Origin: Dactylococcopsis salina PCC 8305
GTDB taxonomy: Bacteria > Cyanobacteriota > Cyanobacteriia > Cyanobacteriales > Rubidibacteraceae
Assembly (NCBI RefSeq): GCF_000317615.1
Contig: NC_019780.1
Location: 1,695,840-1,759,839 of the forward strand
Direction: 5' to 3'
DNA length: 64,000 nucleotides
Of this stretch, positions 1 to 8,897 are shown piece by piece. The position numbers and the translations under genes are program-made. Under the pieces are notes generated by a model. That model was not told the DNA's origin, did no database searches, and saw only the letters and a list, made by a program, of their open reading frames with translations. The first letter of the stretch is position 1. Each line of letters starts with the position of its first letter.

Positions 1-49
1 TTATCGCCCCCTGATATCAGGTTTAGGTAATTGATTATAGTTGCTGTTG

Positions 50-116
50 GGTTTCGCGTGGAGACGTTCCTGTTACTGAGCTTGTCGAAGTATGGAACGT
101 CTCTACCCAACCTACT
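50..116. repeat. GTTGGGT/ACCCAAC palindromic element with nested palindrome
   Basis: GTTGGGTTTCGCG and CTACCCAACCTAC arms enclose a second inverted repeat, GAGACGTTCC...GGAACGTCTC, around a central stretch containing CTTGTCGAAG. The same nested arrangement occurs near 36380-36430, and the inner part occurs near 41515-41560. The rest of the first 413 bases before the ferredoxin gene is repeat DNA; no supported gene is seen there. Confidence 0.7.
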
Positions 117-151
117 TTTTCTGCTAAAAAATAGTATTAGAAAGTCCCCCA

Positions 152-335
152 GACTTGGGGGATTTAGGGGGCAAGACTTGGGGGATTTAGGGGGCAAGAC
201 TTGGGGGATTTAGGGGGCAAGACTTGGGGGATTTAGGGGGCAAGACTTGGGGGATTTAGGGGGCAAGACTTGGGGGATTTAGGGGGCAAGACTTGGGGGA
301 TTTAGGGGGCAAGACTTGGGGGATTTAGGGGGCAA
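152..335. repeat. Eight tandem copies of a 23-bp G-rich repeat
   Basis: The unit GACTTGGGGGATTTAGGGGG plus CAA recurs exactly every 23 bases from 152 to 335, eight times. The array sits about 80 bases upstream of the ferredoxin gene. Its complement resembles the C-rich tandem array at 52745-52995 and several solo copies in the window. Open frames through it are repeat translations, not genes. Confidence 0.9.
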
Positions 336-413
336 GTGCGTAACTTCTAAAATGGTCGCAAAAATTTAGAGATTTCAGATAAGCTGACAAGTGGAGTCTC
401 CCCGAGAAAACAG

Positions 414-818
414 ATGAAAAAACGAGTGACATTAACCTTCCCGAAAAATCGAGTTCCAATGCCAGTGACTTATCGTCTGGCGAAAGATTTTAATGTCGCC
501 AGTAATATTATTCGCGCCCAAGTTGCGCCTAATCGCACCAGTAAGTTAGTTGTGGAGTTGTTAGGAGATATTGATGAAATTGAAGCGGCGATCGAGTGGA
601 TGGGGCTACAACAGATCACTGTTTCTTTGGCAAGTCGAGAGATTGTGATTGATGAAGAGAGTTGTGTTGATTGTGGACTCTGTACGGGGGTTTGTCCCAC
701 GCAAGCATTAACCCTCGATCCAGAGACCTTTAAGCTCAATTTTACCCGATCGCGCTGCGTGGTTTGTGAACAGTGTATTCCCACCTGTCCCGTACAGGCG
801 ATTTCTACTAATTTCTAG
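414..818 (+). CDS. NIL-domain protein with two [4Fe-4S] ferredoxin motifs
   Basis: A 134-residue soluble iron-sulfur protein. Residues 1-75 look like a NIL domain, the ligand-binding module also found at the C-terminus of methionine-importer ATPases. Residues 78-132 hold two ferredoxin clusters: CVDCGLCTGVC (Cys84/87/90/94) and CVVCEQCIPTC (Cys115/118/121/125), the classical spacing for two [4Fe-4S] centres. NIL-ferredoxin fusions of this size are common in cyanobacteria and have been linked to sulfur or methionine-related metabolism; the partner enzyme cannot be told from sequence. The stop overlaps the stop of the convergent SpoIID-like gene by 11 bases. The ATG follows a purine-rich GAGAAAACAG leader. 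Confidence 0.88.
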   Translation: MKKRVTLTFPKNRVPMPVTYRLAKDFNVASNIIRAQVAPNRTSKLVVELLGDIDEIEAAIEWMGLQQITVSLASREIVIDEESCVDCGLCTGVCPTQALTLDPETFKLNFTRSRCVVCEQCIPTCPVQAISTNF

Positions 819-1947
819 CCACTTCGGTGTCAATCAGGGACAATTTTACATTTTGATAATAATGCCCCAGAATTTGGCGATAATTTGCCCCCTGTGTTGC
901 CAAATAATTCGCCCCCCACTGACTTAAACCGATACCATGACCGAAACCCCGTCCAGAAATAATAAAACGTTGAGTATTACCATCAACCTGAAATAGGGTG
1001 CTGCGTAAATCGAGAGCCTTGCGAAAGGTTTGACCACTGATGGTTTTACTCCCTTGATCACCCACAACTTTTAAACGTTTAATCCGTCCTTGAGGAGTCA
1101 CTTGTTGAAGAATGATCGATCGAACGCTTCCCACATTACCCAAACGATAACCGATCTCTCTTCCCGACAAGGCTTTTTGCCATTCATAAACAGGAGCAGT
1201 ATGATCATAATCTACGACACTTTTGAGATAAGGTAAGGGACGACTCCAGACATCTTCGACATTTTCTGTATGTCCACCCGAAGACGAATGAAACACTGCC
1301 AAAATTGGCTTCCCACCGTAAGTTAAAACTTGTCCTTCTGTACTGTTCACTGCTTCATGGGTACTGCGGGTTTCACTTTTAATCCCTTTGTAAACTTGGG
1401 AAGCAGTGGTACTCTCTAAATCGTAGAGTTGATTTCCAGAACGGTTACTTTCATGTAAAGCATAGGATCGGGCGGCGACTGCTTGGGCTTTTAGGGCTTC
1501 GATCGGCCAACTGGTGGGCATTTCACCCCCAACCACGCTATAAAGATAGTCCTCTAATTCTACCCGATTAATCACCGTCAGATCAGACCCATCATTAACC
1601 AACTGCGTTTCCCCACGATACCAGCGATCGCCGATCCAAACGTATCCATTCTTTTGCGGATCAATCCATAATTGGCTTCCCGTCCAACTTTCCAACTGTA
1701 CCTGATTCTTCCGACTAACCGCGCGCCAACTACTCATCCCGTCAATTTTCCCCACAGGATTTCCCGCCGCATCTTTGATTACCGCATCAGTCGAACTTCC
1801 CACCGCAACTTGTTTAACATCCTCTTTGAGGGCAATTTTGAGGAAAGTTGCAGCTTGTGCTGGTGCTAACAATAATAACCATAAAAACAGACTGGAAAGC
1901 AAGGTTGTTAAGGGTTTACCCATTGCTTGCGCTTGAGAAAATATCAT
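808..1947 (-). CDS. SpoIID/LytB domain protein, exported
   Basis: An exported protein of about 379 residues with an N-terminal signal peptide (LLSSLFLWLLLLAPAQA). The SpoIID/LytB domain follows, recognisable by VELEDYLYSVVGGEMP, WPIEALKAQAVAARSYAL and the C-terminal GRGFGHGIGLSQWGA. SpoIID of spore formers is a lytic transglycosylase acting on denuded glycan; cyanobacterial homologues are presumed to remodel peptidoglycan in the periplasm, though their roles are largely untested. The frame is open 18 bases further upstream with a GTG. The ATG at 1947 is preferred because a GGAG lies about 9 bases before it; an ATG at 1923 is a third option. The gene is convergent with and overlaps the ferredoxin gene, and the TnpB element begins just upstream. 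Confidence 0.85.
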   Translation of the reverse strand: MIFSQAQAMGKPLTTLLSSLFLWLLLLAPAQAATFLKIALKEDVKQVAVGSSTDAVIKDAAGNPVGKIDGMSSWRAVSRKNQVQLESWTGSQLWIDPQKNGYVWIGDRWYRGETQLVNDGSDLTVINRVELEDYLYSVVGGEMPTSWPIEALKAQAVAARSYALHESNRSGNQLYDLESTTASQVYKGIKSETRSTHEAVNSTEGQVLTYGGKPILAVFHSSSGGHTENVEDVWSRPLPYLKSVVDYDHTAPVYEWQKALSGREIGYRLGNVGSVRSIILQQVTPQGRIKRLKVVGDQGSKTISGQTFRKALDLRSTLFQVDGNTQRFIISGRGFGHGIGLSQWGANYLATQGANYRQILGHYYQNVKLSLIDTEVARN

Positions 1948-1992
1948 TTCCGAACACTCCCACATTCAAATTAAGCATTAACCAGTGAACTA

Positions 1993-2020
1993 CGCAAAGC
2001 CACTTCGCTCTCGCTTTGCG
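1993..2020. repeat. Hairpin at the 3' side of tnpB (possible element right end)
   Basis: CGCAAAGC and GCTTTGCG form a perfect 8-bp stem around a 12-base loop, ending 4 bases beyond the tnpB stop codon. IS200/IS605 elements carry subterminal hairpins, and the RNA guide of TnpB runs to the right end of the element. The position therefore fits an RE, but the cleavage site was not identified. Confidence 0.5.
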
Positions 2021-2024
2021 CTTC

Positions 2025-3197
2025 CTACCCAACAGACTGCGACACAGTTGAAGTCTTACGACCCCTACTATCTCGACTTACATCTGGGCGATAGGCGGTC
2101 ACCCCCGTTCCAGAGGTCAAAATACGCAGTCCTTCTTCTTTTATATTGATGGCAGCGTTTATGTCTCTATCGTGATTAGTTTGACATTTTTCACACTGCC
2201 AATTTCTAACATCAAGGGTCAGGCTTTTTACTTGATTCAGGCAAACATGACAAGTTTTAGAACTTGGAAAGAAACGATCAATTTCTTGATAGATTTTTCC
2301 TTCCCATTCTGCTTTATATTTCAACATGGTACAAAATTGACCCCAACCCACCTGACTAATTGCTTTAGCTAAGTTGTGATTTTTGACCATATTTTTGACA
2401 GCTAAATTTTCAACGCAAATAACTTGGTTTTCGTCAACTATCCTGCGTGATAGCTTGTGATGAAAATCTAACCGACAATCAGCAATCTTTTTATGAACTC
2501 TGGCAACCTGCTTTCTAGTTTGATTTCGATTGTTAGAACCTTTCTGTCTCCTAGATAAACGTTTTTGTTTTGCTTTTAGGTTTTTCTCGTGTTTCTCTAA
2601 CCATTTGGGATTCTCGAATTTAGAACCATCACTGGTAATCGCGAAATGATTGATTCCTAAATCAATTCCAATGGCTTTTCCTTCACTAGATTGTTCAGGA
2701 ATCTCTTTCCCATCTTCCGTCAAAATTGAAGCATAATAATGTCCTTGACAATTTAGAGACACCGTGACACTTTTAATTGTTCCCTCAATTTTTTTATGGA
2801 TTTTAGCATAAACAACTCCCATTTTTGGAAACTTTAAGCCATTATCAACTAAAGAAACATTTTGAGGGTAAGTGATTGATTGTTTACGATGTTTAGCCTT
2901 GAAGCTAGGGAAAGAGGCTCGACCTTCAAAGAAGTTAATAAAAGCACGAGATAGGTTTAGAGCTACTAACTGTAAGCATTGGGAATAAGGTTCTTTAAGC
3001 CATTCGTATTCTTGTTTTAGCTTTTTAATCTCTTTCTGAATAGCGAATCGGTTTAGACCTTTTCCTGTTGCCTTATAAGTTTCATTGGTCAGGTTAAGAG
3101 AATGATTCCACAAAAAGCGATAACACCCAAAGCTCTTTGCTAAGTGCTGTTCTTGTTCTTTTGTAGGGTAGATTCTAACCTTAGTCGCTCTCAACAT
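2025..3197 (-). CDS. tnpB: IS200/IS605-family TnpB (RNA-guided nuclease)
   Basis: A 390-residue OrfB/TnpB protein of normal family length that looks intact. The helix-turn-helix N-terminus begins MLRATKVRIYP. The RuvC acidic motifs are present: IGIDLGINHFAI (Asp179), VICVENLAVKNM (Glu263) and HDRDINAAINI (Asp around 343-345). The zinc finger CHVC...CEKC is at residues 316-338. TnpB is the ancestor of Cas12 and cuts DNA using a guide transcribed from the element's 3' end; it aids persistence of the element rather than catalysing transposition. No TnpA lies nearby, so this is a TnpB-only element that would need TnpA supplied in trans. It separates the SpoIID-like gene from argH and is bounded by hairpins at 1993-2020 and 3272-3299. 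Confidence 0.95.
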   Translation of the reverse strand: MLRATKVRIYPTKEQEQHLAKSFGCYRFLWNHSLNLTNETYKATGKGLNRFAIQKEIKKLKQEYEWLKEPYSQCLQLVALNLSRAFINFFEGRASFPSFKAKHRKQSITYPQNVSLVDNGLKFPKMGVVYAKIHKKIEGTIKSVTVSLNCQGHYYASILTEDGKEIPEQSSEGKAIGIDLGINHFAITSDGSKFENPKWLEKHEKNLKAKQKRLSRRQKGSNNRNQTRKQVARVHKKIADCRLDFHHKLSRRIVDENQVICVENLAVKNMVKNHNLAKAISQVGWGQFCTMLKYKAEWEGKIYQEIDRFFPSSKTCHVCLNQVKSLTLDVRNWQCEKCQTNHDRDINAAINIKEEGLRILTSGTGVTAYRPDVSRDSRGRKTSTVSQSVG

Positions 3198-3271
3198 GAT
3201 TCAACAAAACTTTTAGTGATAAAACGATTGTAGCACAAATTTGTTGGTCTGTGTTCTAAGTTCGCGCTTCA

Positions 3272-3299
3272 CCCCAATTCGCTTCGCGCTCAATTGGGG
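3272..3299. repeat. Hairpin upstream of tnpB (possible element left end)
   Basis: CCCCAATT and AATTGGGG form a perfect 8-bp stem around a 12-base loop, about 75 bases upstream of the tnpB start. It has the same stem and loop lengths as the downstream hairpin. This is consistent with an IS605-type left end; the exact boundary is unproven. Confidence 0.45.
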
Positions 3300-3396
3300 A
3301 ATTCTCGCTCACACTCTGTTAAATTTATAGCGCTTTTGATTTTAATCCAAGAGAGATTTGCCGTTAACAACCCCCTGATATCAGGTAATGATAAAA

Positions 3397-3600
3397 GGTT
3401 TGTTAGGTTGCGCTTTTGGCTTCACTCAACCTACGGCTTGTGTTGGGTTGCGCTTTTGGCTTTACTCAACCTACGGCTTGTGTTGGGTTACGCTTTTGGC
3501 TTCACCGAACCTACGGCTTGTGTTGGGTTACGCTTCTGGCTTCACCGAACCTACGGCTTGTGTTGGGTTACGCTTTTGGCTTCACCCAACCTACGGTGGT
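3397..3600. repeat. Five tandem 40-bp copies of the GTTGGGT/ACCAAC-type element
   Basis: CGCTTTTGGCTTCAC... recurs every 40 bases (anchors at 3411, 3451, 3491, 3531, 3571) with minor changes. Each unit contains CAACCTACGGCTTGTGTTGG, so each transcript copy can fold. Three overlapping open frames in this array are translations of the repeat and are not called as genes. Confidence 0.85.
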
Positions 3601-3644
3601 CAGTCTTGACTTTAAGCACTCACTATGACTAACTCCAGATTGAG

Positions 3645-3678
3645 TTTACAATTAAGCAAAGACGAAATTATGTATAAT
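3645..3678 (+). promoter_or_regulatory. Candidate -10 box upstream of argH
   Basis: A perfect TATAAT (3673-3678), directly preceded by TG, lies about 60 bases before the argH GTG. TTTACA upstream is too distant (22 bases) to be a good -35, so only the -10 is supported. Confidence 0.35.
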
Positions 3679-3739
3679 TCAGTTTCTTTTAATCCTATTT
3701 TAGTGGGACTATTTTTTTTAGGGAGAAATTAAAACTATC

Positions 3740-5122
3740 GTGACAGAAACTAACACTTGGAGTAATCGGTTTGAAACGGCGTTAAATCCCATGATTGCAA
3801 CGTTTAACGCCAGTATTCCTTTTGATATTATTCTTTTACCTTACGATATTCAAGGCTCGATCGCTCATGCCAAAATGTTAGCAAAAACAGGCATTATTAG
3901 TGAGGAAGAAGCAACTCAATTAGTTCAAGGATTACAAGAGATTTTAACCGAATATGAAAACGGAGAATTTCACCCCGATATTAACGAGGAGGATGTTCAT
4001 TTTGCGGTAGAACATCGTTTAACTGCAAAAATTGGTGAGGTGGGGAAAAAACTTCATACCGCTCGATCGCGCAACGACCAAGTAGGAACTGATCTGCGTT
4101 TATATTTACAAGATAAAATCACTCATCTTCGCGCTAATCTGCGTCACTATCAGCAAGCATTACTCAACCTCGCAGAAAACCACATTGACACGCTGATTCC
4201 AGGTTATACCCACTTACAACGAGCGCAACCGATCAGTTTAGCTCATCATCTCCTAGCATACTGGGAAATGGCACAACGGGACTGGGAACGTTTAGGGGAT
4301 GTCGCCAAACGAACCAATATTTCTCCTTTGGGATGCGGCGCTTTAGCGGGAACGACTTTTCCCATCGATCGAGATTATACTGCTAATGAACTGGGTTTTA
4401 ATGATATTTATCGTAACAGTTTAGATGCCGTGAGCGATCGAGATTTTGTCATTGAATTTCTCAACGCCGCAAGTTTAATCATGGTACATTTATCTCGTTT
4501 TAGCGAAGAAATTATCTTCTGGTCTTCTCAAGAATTTAATTTTGTCACCCTCAAAGATAGTTGTGCCACTGGCTCTAGTATTATGCCACAAAAAAAGAAT
4601 CCAGATGTCCCAGAATTAATCCGAGGAAAAACTGGACGTATCTGTGGACATTTACAGGGAATGTTGATGGTAATGAAAGGTTTACCCCTTGCTTATAATA
4701 AAGACTTACAAGAAGATAAAGAAGGCTTATTTGATAGCGTAAAAACCACAGAAAGCTGTTTAGAAGCGATGACCATTCTCTTAACAGAAGGGTTAGAATT
4801 TCGGAAACAACGTCTTGAGGAAGCCGTAGCGGAAGACTTTTCTAATGCGACTGATGTTGCTGATTATTTAGCCAATAAAGGTGTTCCTTTTCGAGAAGCA
4901 TATAATTTAGTCGGAGAAGTTGTCAAAACCAGTTTAGCTGCAGGAAAATTATTAAAAGATTTAACCCTAGAAGAATGGCAAGCGATTCATCCCCAATTTG
5001 AAAATGATATTTATGAAGCCATTACCCCGAAACAAGTTGTTTCCGCGAGAAATAGTTACGGTGGAACTGGGTTTAAAGAAGTCAGAAACGCGATCGAAAT
5101 CGCGAAAACATTAACCACATAA
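3740..5122 (+). CDS. argH: Argininosuccinate lyase
   Basis: Cleaves argininosuccinate to arginine and fumarate, the last step of arginine synthesis; cytosolic homotetramer of the fumarase/aspartase superfamily. The 460-residue length is normal. The family signature [12 protein letters not shown], which carries the mobile catalytic-serine loop, is at about residues 278-289. [15 protein letters not shown] and [17 protein letters not shown] are the other conserved substrate-binding regions. The start is GTG, with AGGGAGA 12 bases upstream; no in-frame ATG competes. The gene is monocistronic. Its TAA at 5120-5122 overlaps the first bases of a 50-bp tandem repeat array. Confidence 0.97.
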   Translation: MTETNTWSNRFETALNPMIATFNASIPFDIILLPYDIQGSIAHAKMLAKTGIISEEEATQLVQGLQEILTEYENGEFHPDINEEDVHFAVEHRLTAKIGEVGKKLHTARSRNDQVGTDLRLYLQDKITHLRANLRHYQQALLNLAENHIDTLIPGYTHLQRAQPISLAHHLLAYWEMAQRDWERLGDVAKRTNISPLGCGALAGTTFPIDRDYTANELGFNDIYRNSLDAVSDRDFVIEFLNAASLIMVHLSRFSEEIIFWSSQEFNFVTLKDSCATGSSIMPQKKNPDVPELIRGKTGRICGHLQGMLMVMKGLPLAYNKDLQEDKEGLFDSVKTTESCLEAMTILLTEGLEFRKQRLEEAVAEDFSNATDVADYLANKGVPFREAYNLVGEVVKTSLAAGKLLKDLTLEEWQAIHPQFENDIYEAITPKQVVSARNSYGGTGFKEVRNAIEIAKTLTT

Positions 5123-5270
5123 AATGTAGGTTGGGTGAAGTTTACGAAACCCAACAGCAATCAGTTAGATAAAATGTAGGTTGGGTGAAGTTTACGAAAC
5201 CCAACAGCAATCAGTTAGATAAAATGTAGGTTGGGTGAAGTTTACGAAACCCAACAGCAATTATAAGGAA
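5121..5270. repeat. Three tandem 50-bp palindromic repeats
   Basis: AAAATGTAGGTTGGGTGAAG plus a matching GAAACCCAACAG arm repeats at 5121, 5171 and 5221. Each unit contains GTTGGGT and ACCCAAC and can fold into a hairpin, and the first copy starts inside the argH stop codon. The rest of the stretch to 5535 holds GAACCTGATCT (5274-5284, a MITE-like end) and C-rich solo repeats at about 5347-5372 and 5478-5505. No gene is seen in it. Confidence 0.85.
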
Positions 5271-5535
5271 TGACCTGAACCTGATCTAACCCCCAAAATT
5301 TAGTAGAATTTAATGGATGTAGCAATCTTAAATTGGTTGTAAATGTTGCCCCCTAGCCCCCAAGTTTGGGGGAACTTAATGGATAAACAAGTTGATTAAC
5401 CGTCTGAAAATCCTCAAGATTCAGTTTTTTTGGGGAAAGCAAGCACCAGATCAAGCGAGATAGCAGTGGCAAAAAATCCTATAGCCCCCATTATTGGGGG
5501 TTGGGGACAAATCAAGGTGATATTATCATAGATTT

Positions 5536-5991
5536 ATGAATCAACTTTCAAATTTCGTCTTTACAGTTTTAGGAATCATTTTCCGTCATCCCATTACTGG
5601 CGCGACCATTGTTCCAATTTTAGAGAATGGTGAAATTGTTTTAGTGCGTCGCCAAGATACAGGAGAATGGGGATTACCAGGGGGAATCATTGATTGGGGA
5701 GAAGACGTTTCCACCGCCGCCAAACGAGAATTATGGGAAGAAACTGGTTTAGAAATCATCGAAATTCGGCGCTTAGTGGGAGTTTATTCAGCGCGCGATC
5801 GCGATCCGAGGATTCATTCTATCAGTATTTTAGTGGAAGCGGACGTACAAGGAAATTTAGCCGTACAAGATAATTTAGAAATTTCCGAAGCAAAAGCCTT
5901 TAGCCCAGAAACCTTACCTTTTGGTGATTTAGCACATGATCATGAACGTCAGTTAAAAGACTTTCTAGAAGGAAAAACAACACTCGCTTAG
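5536..5991 (+). CDS. Nudix hydrolase
   Basis: A 151-residue single-domain Nudix protein. The Nudix box runs from GGIIDWGEDVSTAAKREL into WEETGLEI at about residues 49-73, with the REL.EE residues that bind divalent metal. Such enzymes hydrolyse nucleoside diphosphates linked to another group (dNTPs, ADP-ribose, NADH and others). The substrate cannot be read from sequence; the LVRRQDTGEWGLPGG context is typical of broad NUDIX housekeeping enzymes. It stands alone on the plus strand between a repeat region and ppk1, 90 bases away, and co-transcription with ppk1 is possible. Confidence 0.9.
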   Translation: MNQLSNFVFTVLGIIFRHPITGATIVPILENGEIVLVRRQDTGEWGLPGGIIDWGEDVSTAAKRELWEETGLEIIEIRRLVGVYSARDRDPRIHSISILVEADVQGNLAVQDNLEISEAKAFSPETLPFGDLAHDHERQLKDFLEGKTTLA

Positions 5992-6081
5992 AAAGGAGAT
6001 TTTTTACATTTCAGACAACAAATGAGCAATAACAAATTAAGATAAAATCAAAGCGCATTCCCAAGCAAGAGAGGCTGGATC

Positions 6082-8253
6082 ATGGCAAAATCTAAAAGTG
6101 AAACTCCCACCATTAACTTCAAAGACCCCGAATATTATTTTAATCGTGAGTTAAGTTGGTTAGAGTTTAACCAGCGTGTTCTCAATGAAGCAGTTGATCC
6201 GCGTACACCCTTATTAGAACGTCTCAAGTTTATGGCAATTTTTAGCTCAAACTTAGACGAATTTTTTATGGTACGGGTGGCGGGATTAAAACAGCAAGTG
6301 GAAGCAAATGTCAATAAATTAACCGCCGACGGACGCGATCCTTCACAACAATTGACAGATATTAGTGAACGGTTGCGTCCCATGATTTTGAAACAAGATC
6401 AACATTTTGAAGAAGTTTTAAGAGGATTACTCGCAGAAGAAGGGATACATTTATTAAACTATGCTGATCTCAATGTCGAACAACGAACCTATTTACAAAA
6501 TTATTATGAAGATCATGTTTTCCCTGTTTTAACGCCGCTTGCGGTTGATCCTGGACATCCTTTCCCTTATATTTCTAATCTTAGTTTGAATTTAGCAGTT
6601 GTAGTGCGTCAACCCGAAACAGATGACGAATTATTTGCTCGTATTAAAGTCCCAAAAGTGTTACCTCGTTTTGTTCAACTTCCCAGAGAATTAGGGGTTC
6701 ACAATAAAAAAGGAAAACCAGCAATTTGGACAGGAATCCCTCTCGAACAAATTATTTCTCATCATTTAGAAGCACTATTTCCAGGGATGACGATTCAGGA
6801 ATGTTATCCATTTCGGATTACTAGAAATGCTGATATTGCGGTCGAAGAAGACGAAGCAGATGATTTATTATTAGCCATTCAAAAAGAACTTCGTAAACGT
6901 CGGATGGGAGGTTCAGTGGTTCGGATGGAAATTCATCATTCAGCCCCCGACCATGTCCGAGAAATGTTAAGTCGAGAAATGAAGTTAGAGGAACAAAATG
7001 TTCATCAAATTACAGGGTTATTAGGATTAGGAGATTTGATGTCATTTATGGAGCTTCCTTTACCCGAATTAAAAGATAAAAAATGGACAGCAATTGTACC
7101 GCCACCATTTCAACGTTATCGGGATACAGAAGAAACAGAGGGCGCTCTTTCGGTAGAGGAAAAAAGCGAAAGTTTCTTTGGGGAAATTCGGAAATCTGAC
7201 CTATATGTTCATCATCCTTATCATTCTTTTAGCGCGACTATACAAGAGTTTATTGAGTTAGCCGCAGCTGATCCGAAAGTGTTAGCAATTAAGATGACAC
7301 TTTATCGAACTTCTGGCGATTCTCCGATTATTAATGCGCTGATTAATGCGGCAGAAAATGGGAAACAAGTGGCGGTTTTAGTAGAGTTGAAAGCAAGGTT
7401 TGATGAGGAAAATAATATTGTTTGGGCGCGAAAATTAGAAAAGTCGGGGGTTCATGTCGTTTACGGAATTGTGGGCTTAAAAACCCATACGAAAACGGCG
7501 TTAGTGGTGCGCCAAGAAGAAGATAAAATTCATCGTTATGTTCATATTGGGACGGGAAATTATAATCCGAAAACGGCGAAACTGTACACGGATTTAGGGT
7601 TGTTTAGTTGTCGGGAAGCGTTAGGCGCTGATCTTACTGATTTGTTTAATTTCTTGACAGGACATTCTCGTCAACGATCGTATCGGAAATTATTAGTCGC
7701 ACCAGTGAGTTTGCGCGATCGAATGCTTGTTTTAATTCAAAGAGAACGCGATCGAGCGAAAAAAGGAGAAAAGGCTTATATTATTGCTAAAATGAACGCC
7801 TTGGTTGACCCAAAGATTATTCAAACCCTCTACGAAGCCTCACAAGCGGGAGTAGAAATTGATTTAATTATTCGGGGAATTTGTTGTTTACGTCCTGGAG
7901 TTGAGGGAGTGAGTGAGAACATTCGTGTTATTAGTATTATCGGACGTTTTCTGGAACATTCTCGCATTTTCTACTTCTATAATAATGGGGAAGAGGAACT
8001 CTACATTGGTAGCGCCGATTGGATGCAAAGAAACTTAGATCGACGTATCGAAGCAGTCGTTCCCATTGATGATCCGAATATATTTCAAGACTTAAAAAAC
8101 ATTCTGGAAATTATGCTTTCTGATAATCGTCAGGCTTGGGAATTACAACCTGATGGTCATTATTTGCAAAGACAACCAGGAGAAAATGAAGAAGTGAGAA
8201 GTACCCATGAAATCTTGATGCAAATGGCTTTACAATCTTCTACAGTGACTTAA
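6082..8253 (+). CDS. ppk1: Polyphosphate kinase 1
   Basis: Reversibly transfers the gamma-phosphate of ATP onto inorganic polyphosphate, storing phosphate. The 723-residue length is typical. The N-domain begins YFNRELSWLEFNQRVL and SSNLDEFFMVR. The phospholipase-D-like C-domains carry YVHIGTGNYN, with the autophosphorylated histidine at about residue 488, and FLEHSRIFYFYNNG, with the second conserved histidine at about 626. AIKMTLYRTSGDSPI is the metal/ATP region. The ATG follows AGAGGCTGG. It lies a few kilobases from the phosphatase island, so phosphate storage and phosphate scavenging are near neighbours; shared control is not shown. It is followed by C/G-run repeats. Confidence 0.97.
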   Translation: MAKSKSETPTINFKDPEYYFNRELSWLEFNQRVLNEAVDPRTPLLERLKFMAIFSSNLDEFFMVRVAGLKQQVEANVNKLTADGRDPSQQLTDISERLRPMILKQDQHFEEVLRGLLAEEGIHLLNYADLNVEQRTYLQNYYEDHVFPVLTPLAVDPGHPFPYISNLSLNLAVVVRQPETDDELFARIKVPKVLPRFVQLPRELGVHNKKGKPAIWTGIPLEQIISHHLEALFPGMTIQECYPFRITRNADIAVEEDEADDLLLAIQKELRKRRMGGSVVRMEIHHSAPDHVREMLSREMKLEEQNVHQITGLLGLGDLMSFMELPLPELKDKKWTAIVPPPFQRYRDTEETEGALSVEEKSESFFGEIRKSDLYVHHPYHSFSATIQEFIELAAADPKVLAIKMTLYRTSGDSPIINALINAAENGKQVAVLVELKARFDEENNIVWARKLEKSGVHVVYGIVGLKTHTKTALVVRQEEDKIHRYVHIGTGNYNPKTAKLYTDLGLFSCREALGADLTDLFNFLTGHSRQRSYRKLLVAPVSLRDRMLVLIQRERDRAKKGEKAYIIAKMNALVDPKIIQTLYEASQAGVEIDLIIRGICCLRPGVEGVSENIRVISIIGRFLEHSRIFYFYNNGEEELYIGSADWMQRNLDRRIEAVVPIDDPNIFQDLKNILEIMLSDNRQAWELQPDGHYLQRQPGENEEVRSTHEILMQMALQSSTVT

Positions 8254-8261
8254 ATTAATAT

Positions 8262-8425
8262 AGTAATCTCATAAGAATTGTAAATCAATCCCCCCTAACC
8301 CCCCTTTGTAAGGGGGGAATAATTTATCCCCCCTAATCCCCCTTGGTAAGACAAATCAATCCCCCCTAATCCCCCTTGGTAAGACAAATCAATCCCCCCT
8401 AACCCCCCTTTGAAAGGGGGGAATA
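8262..8425. repeat. CCCCCC/GGGGGG palindromic repeats
   Basis: Several copies of AATCCCCCCTAACCCCCCTT with matching AAGGGGGG follow ppk1. The left boundary ATAGTAATCTCATAAGAATT also occurs, reverse-complemented, at about 47052-47080, so it looks like an end of a dispersed element. These palindromes could also stop transcription leaving ppk1. Confidence 0.7.
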
Positions 8426-8464
8426 ATAAGTTGGTATGTAGCGCCAATTATTCACGCATGGTAT
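8401..8464 (+). repeat. Left arm of a ~64-bp inverted repeat flanking yraN-moaB
   Basis: The reverse complement of this segment, beginning ATACCATGCGTGAATAATTG, matches 9412-9475 with only a handful of changes. Both arms end in the CCCCCCTTTCAAAGGGGGG palindrome. The arms enclose exactly yraN and moaB. Confidence 0.8.
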
Positions 8465-8469
8465 AAGTT

Positions 8470-8859
8470 ATGGTAAGCTCAAATCTTGGTCAACTTGGAG
8501 AGGAATTTACGGCGCAATGGCTAAAACGTCAAGGTTGGGAAATTATCGCTTCTCGTTGGCGCTGTCGTTGGGGAGAATTGGATTTAGTGGCTTACCATTC
8601 TGGTTTGATTTTTGTAGAGGTAAAAACCCGTCAAAGCAATAATTGGGATGAGAATGGTTTGTTAGCAATTACTCCTCAAAAACAAGCTAAACTCTACCGC
8701 GCAGCCGAGATGTTTTTATCACATTATCCCGCTTATTCTCATGTTAATTGTCGCTTTGATTTAGCTTTAGTTAAAGCTCAAAAGGTTTCTAATTTTGATC
8801 GAGGCGAAAACAGCTATGAGTTAACTTTAGTGAGTTACTTAAAAGGAATTTTTGAATAG
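8470..8859 (+). CDS. YraN/UPF0102 family nuclease-fold protein
   Basis: A 129-residue protein of the UPF0102 family. The restriction-endonuclease-like core is recognisable as GELDLVAYHSGLIFVEVKTR (the E-D-EVK pattern) at about residues 36-55, preceded by GEEFTAQWLKRQGWEII. Family members are Holliday-junction-resolvase-like in fold, but the physiological function is unsettled. The start is only 6 bases from a repeat arm. moaB follows 38 bases downstream on the same strand, so the two may be co-transcribed. Confidence 0.9.
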   Translation: MVSSNLGQLGEEFTAQWLKRQGWEIIASRWRCRWGELDLVAYHSGLIFVEVKTRQSNNWDENGLLAITPQKQAKLYRAAEMFLSHYPAYSHVNCRFDLALVKAQKVSNFDRGENSYELTLVSYLKGIFE

Positions 8860-8897
8860 GAAGAATTTAAACATTTTAGACAACAAGAAAAGTAAAA

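Noticed and set aside
152-335. CRISPR array
   Set aside because: The repeat units are contiguous with no unique spacers; the same holds for the other tandem arrays.
3294-3632. Three overlapping plus-strand frames of 70-112 codons
   Set aside because: They are translations of a five-fold 40-bp repeat in all three phases; sequences such as CWVALLALLNLR repeat with the unit.
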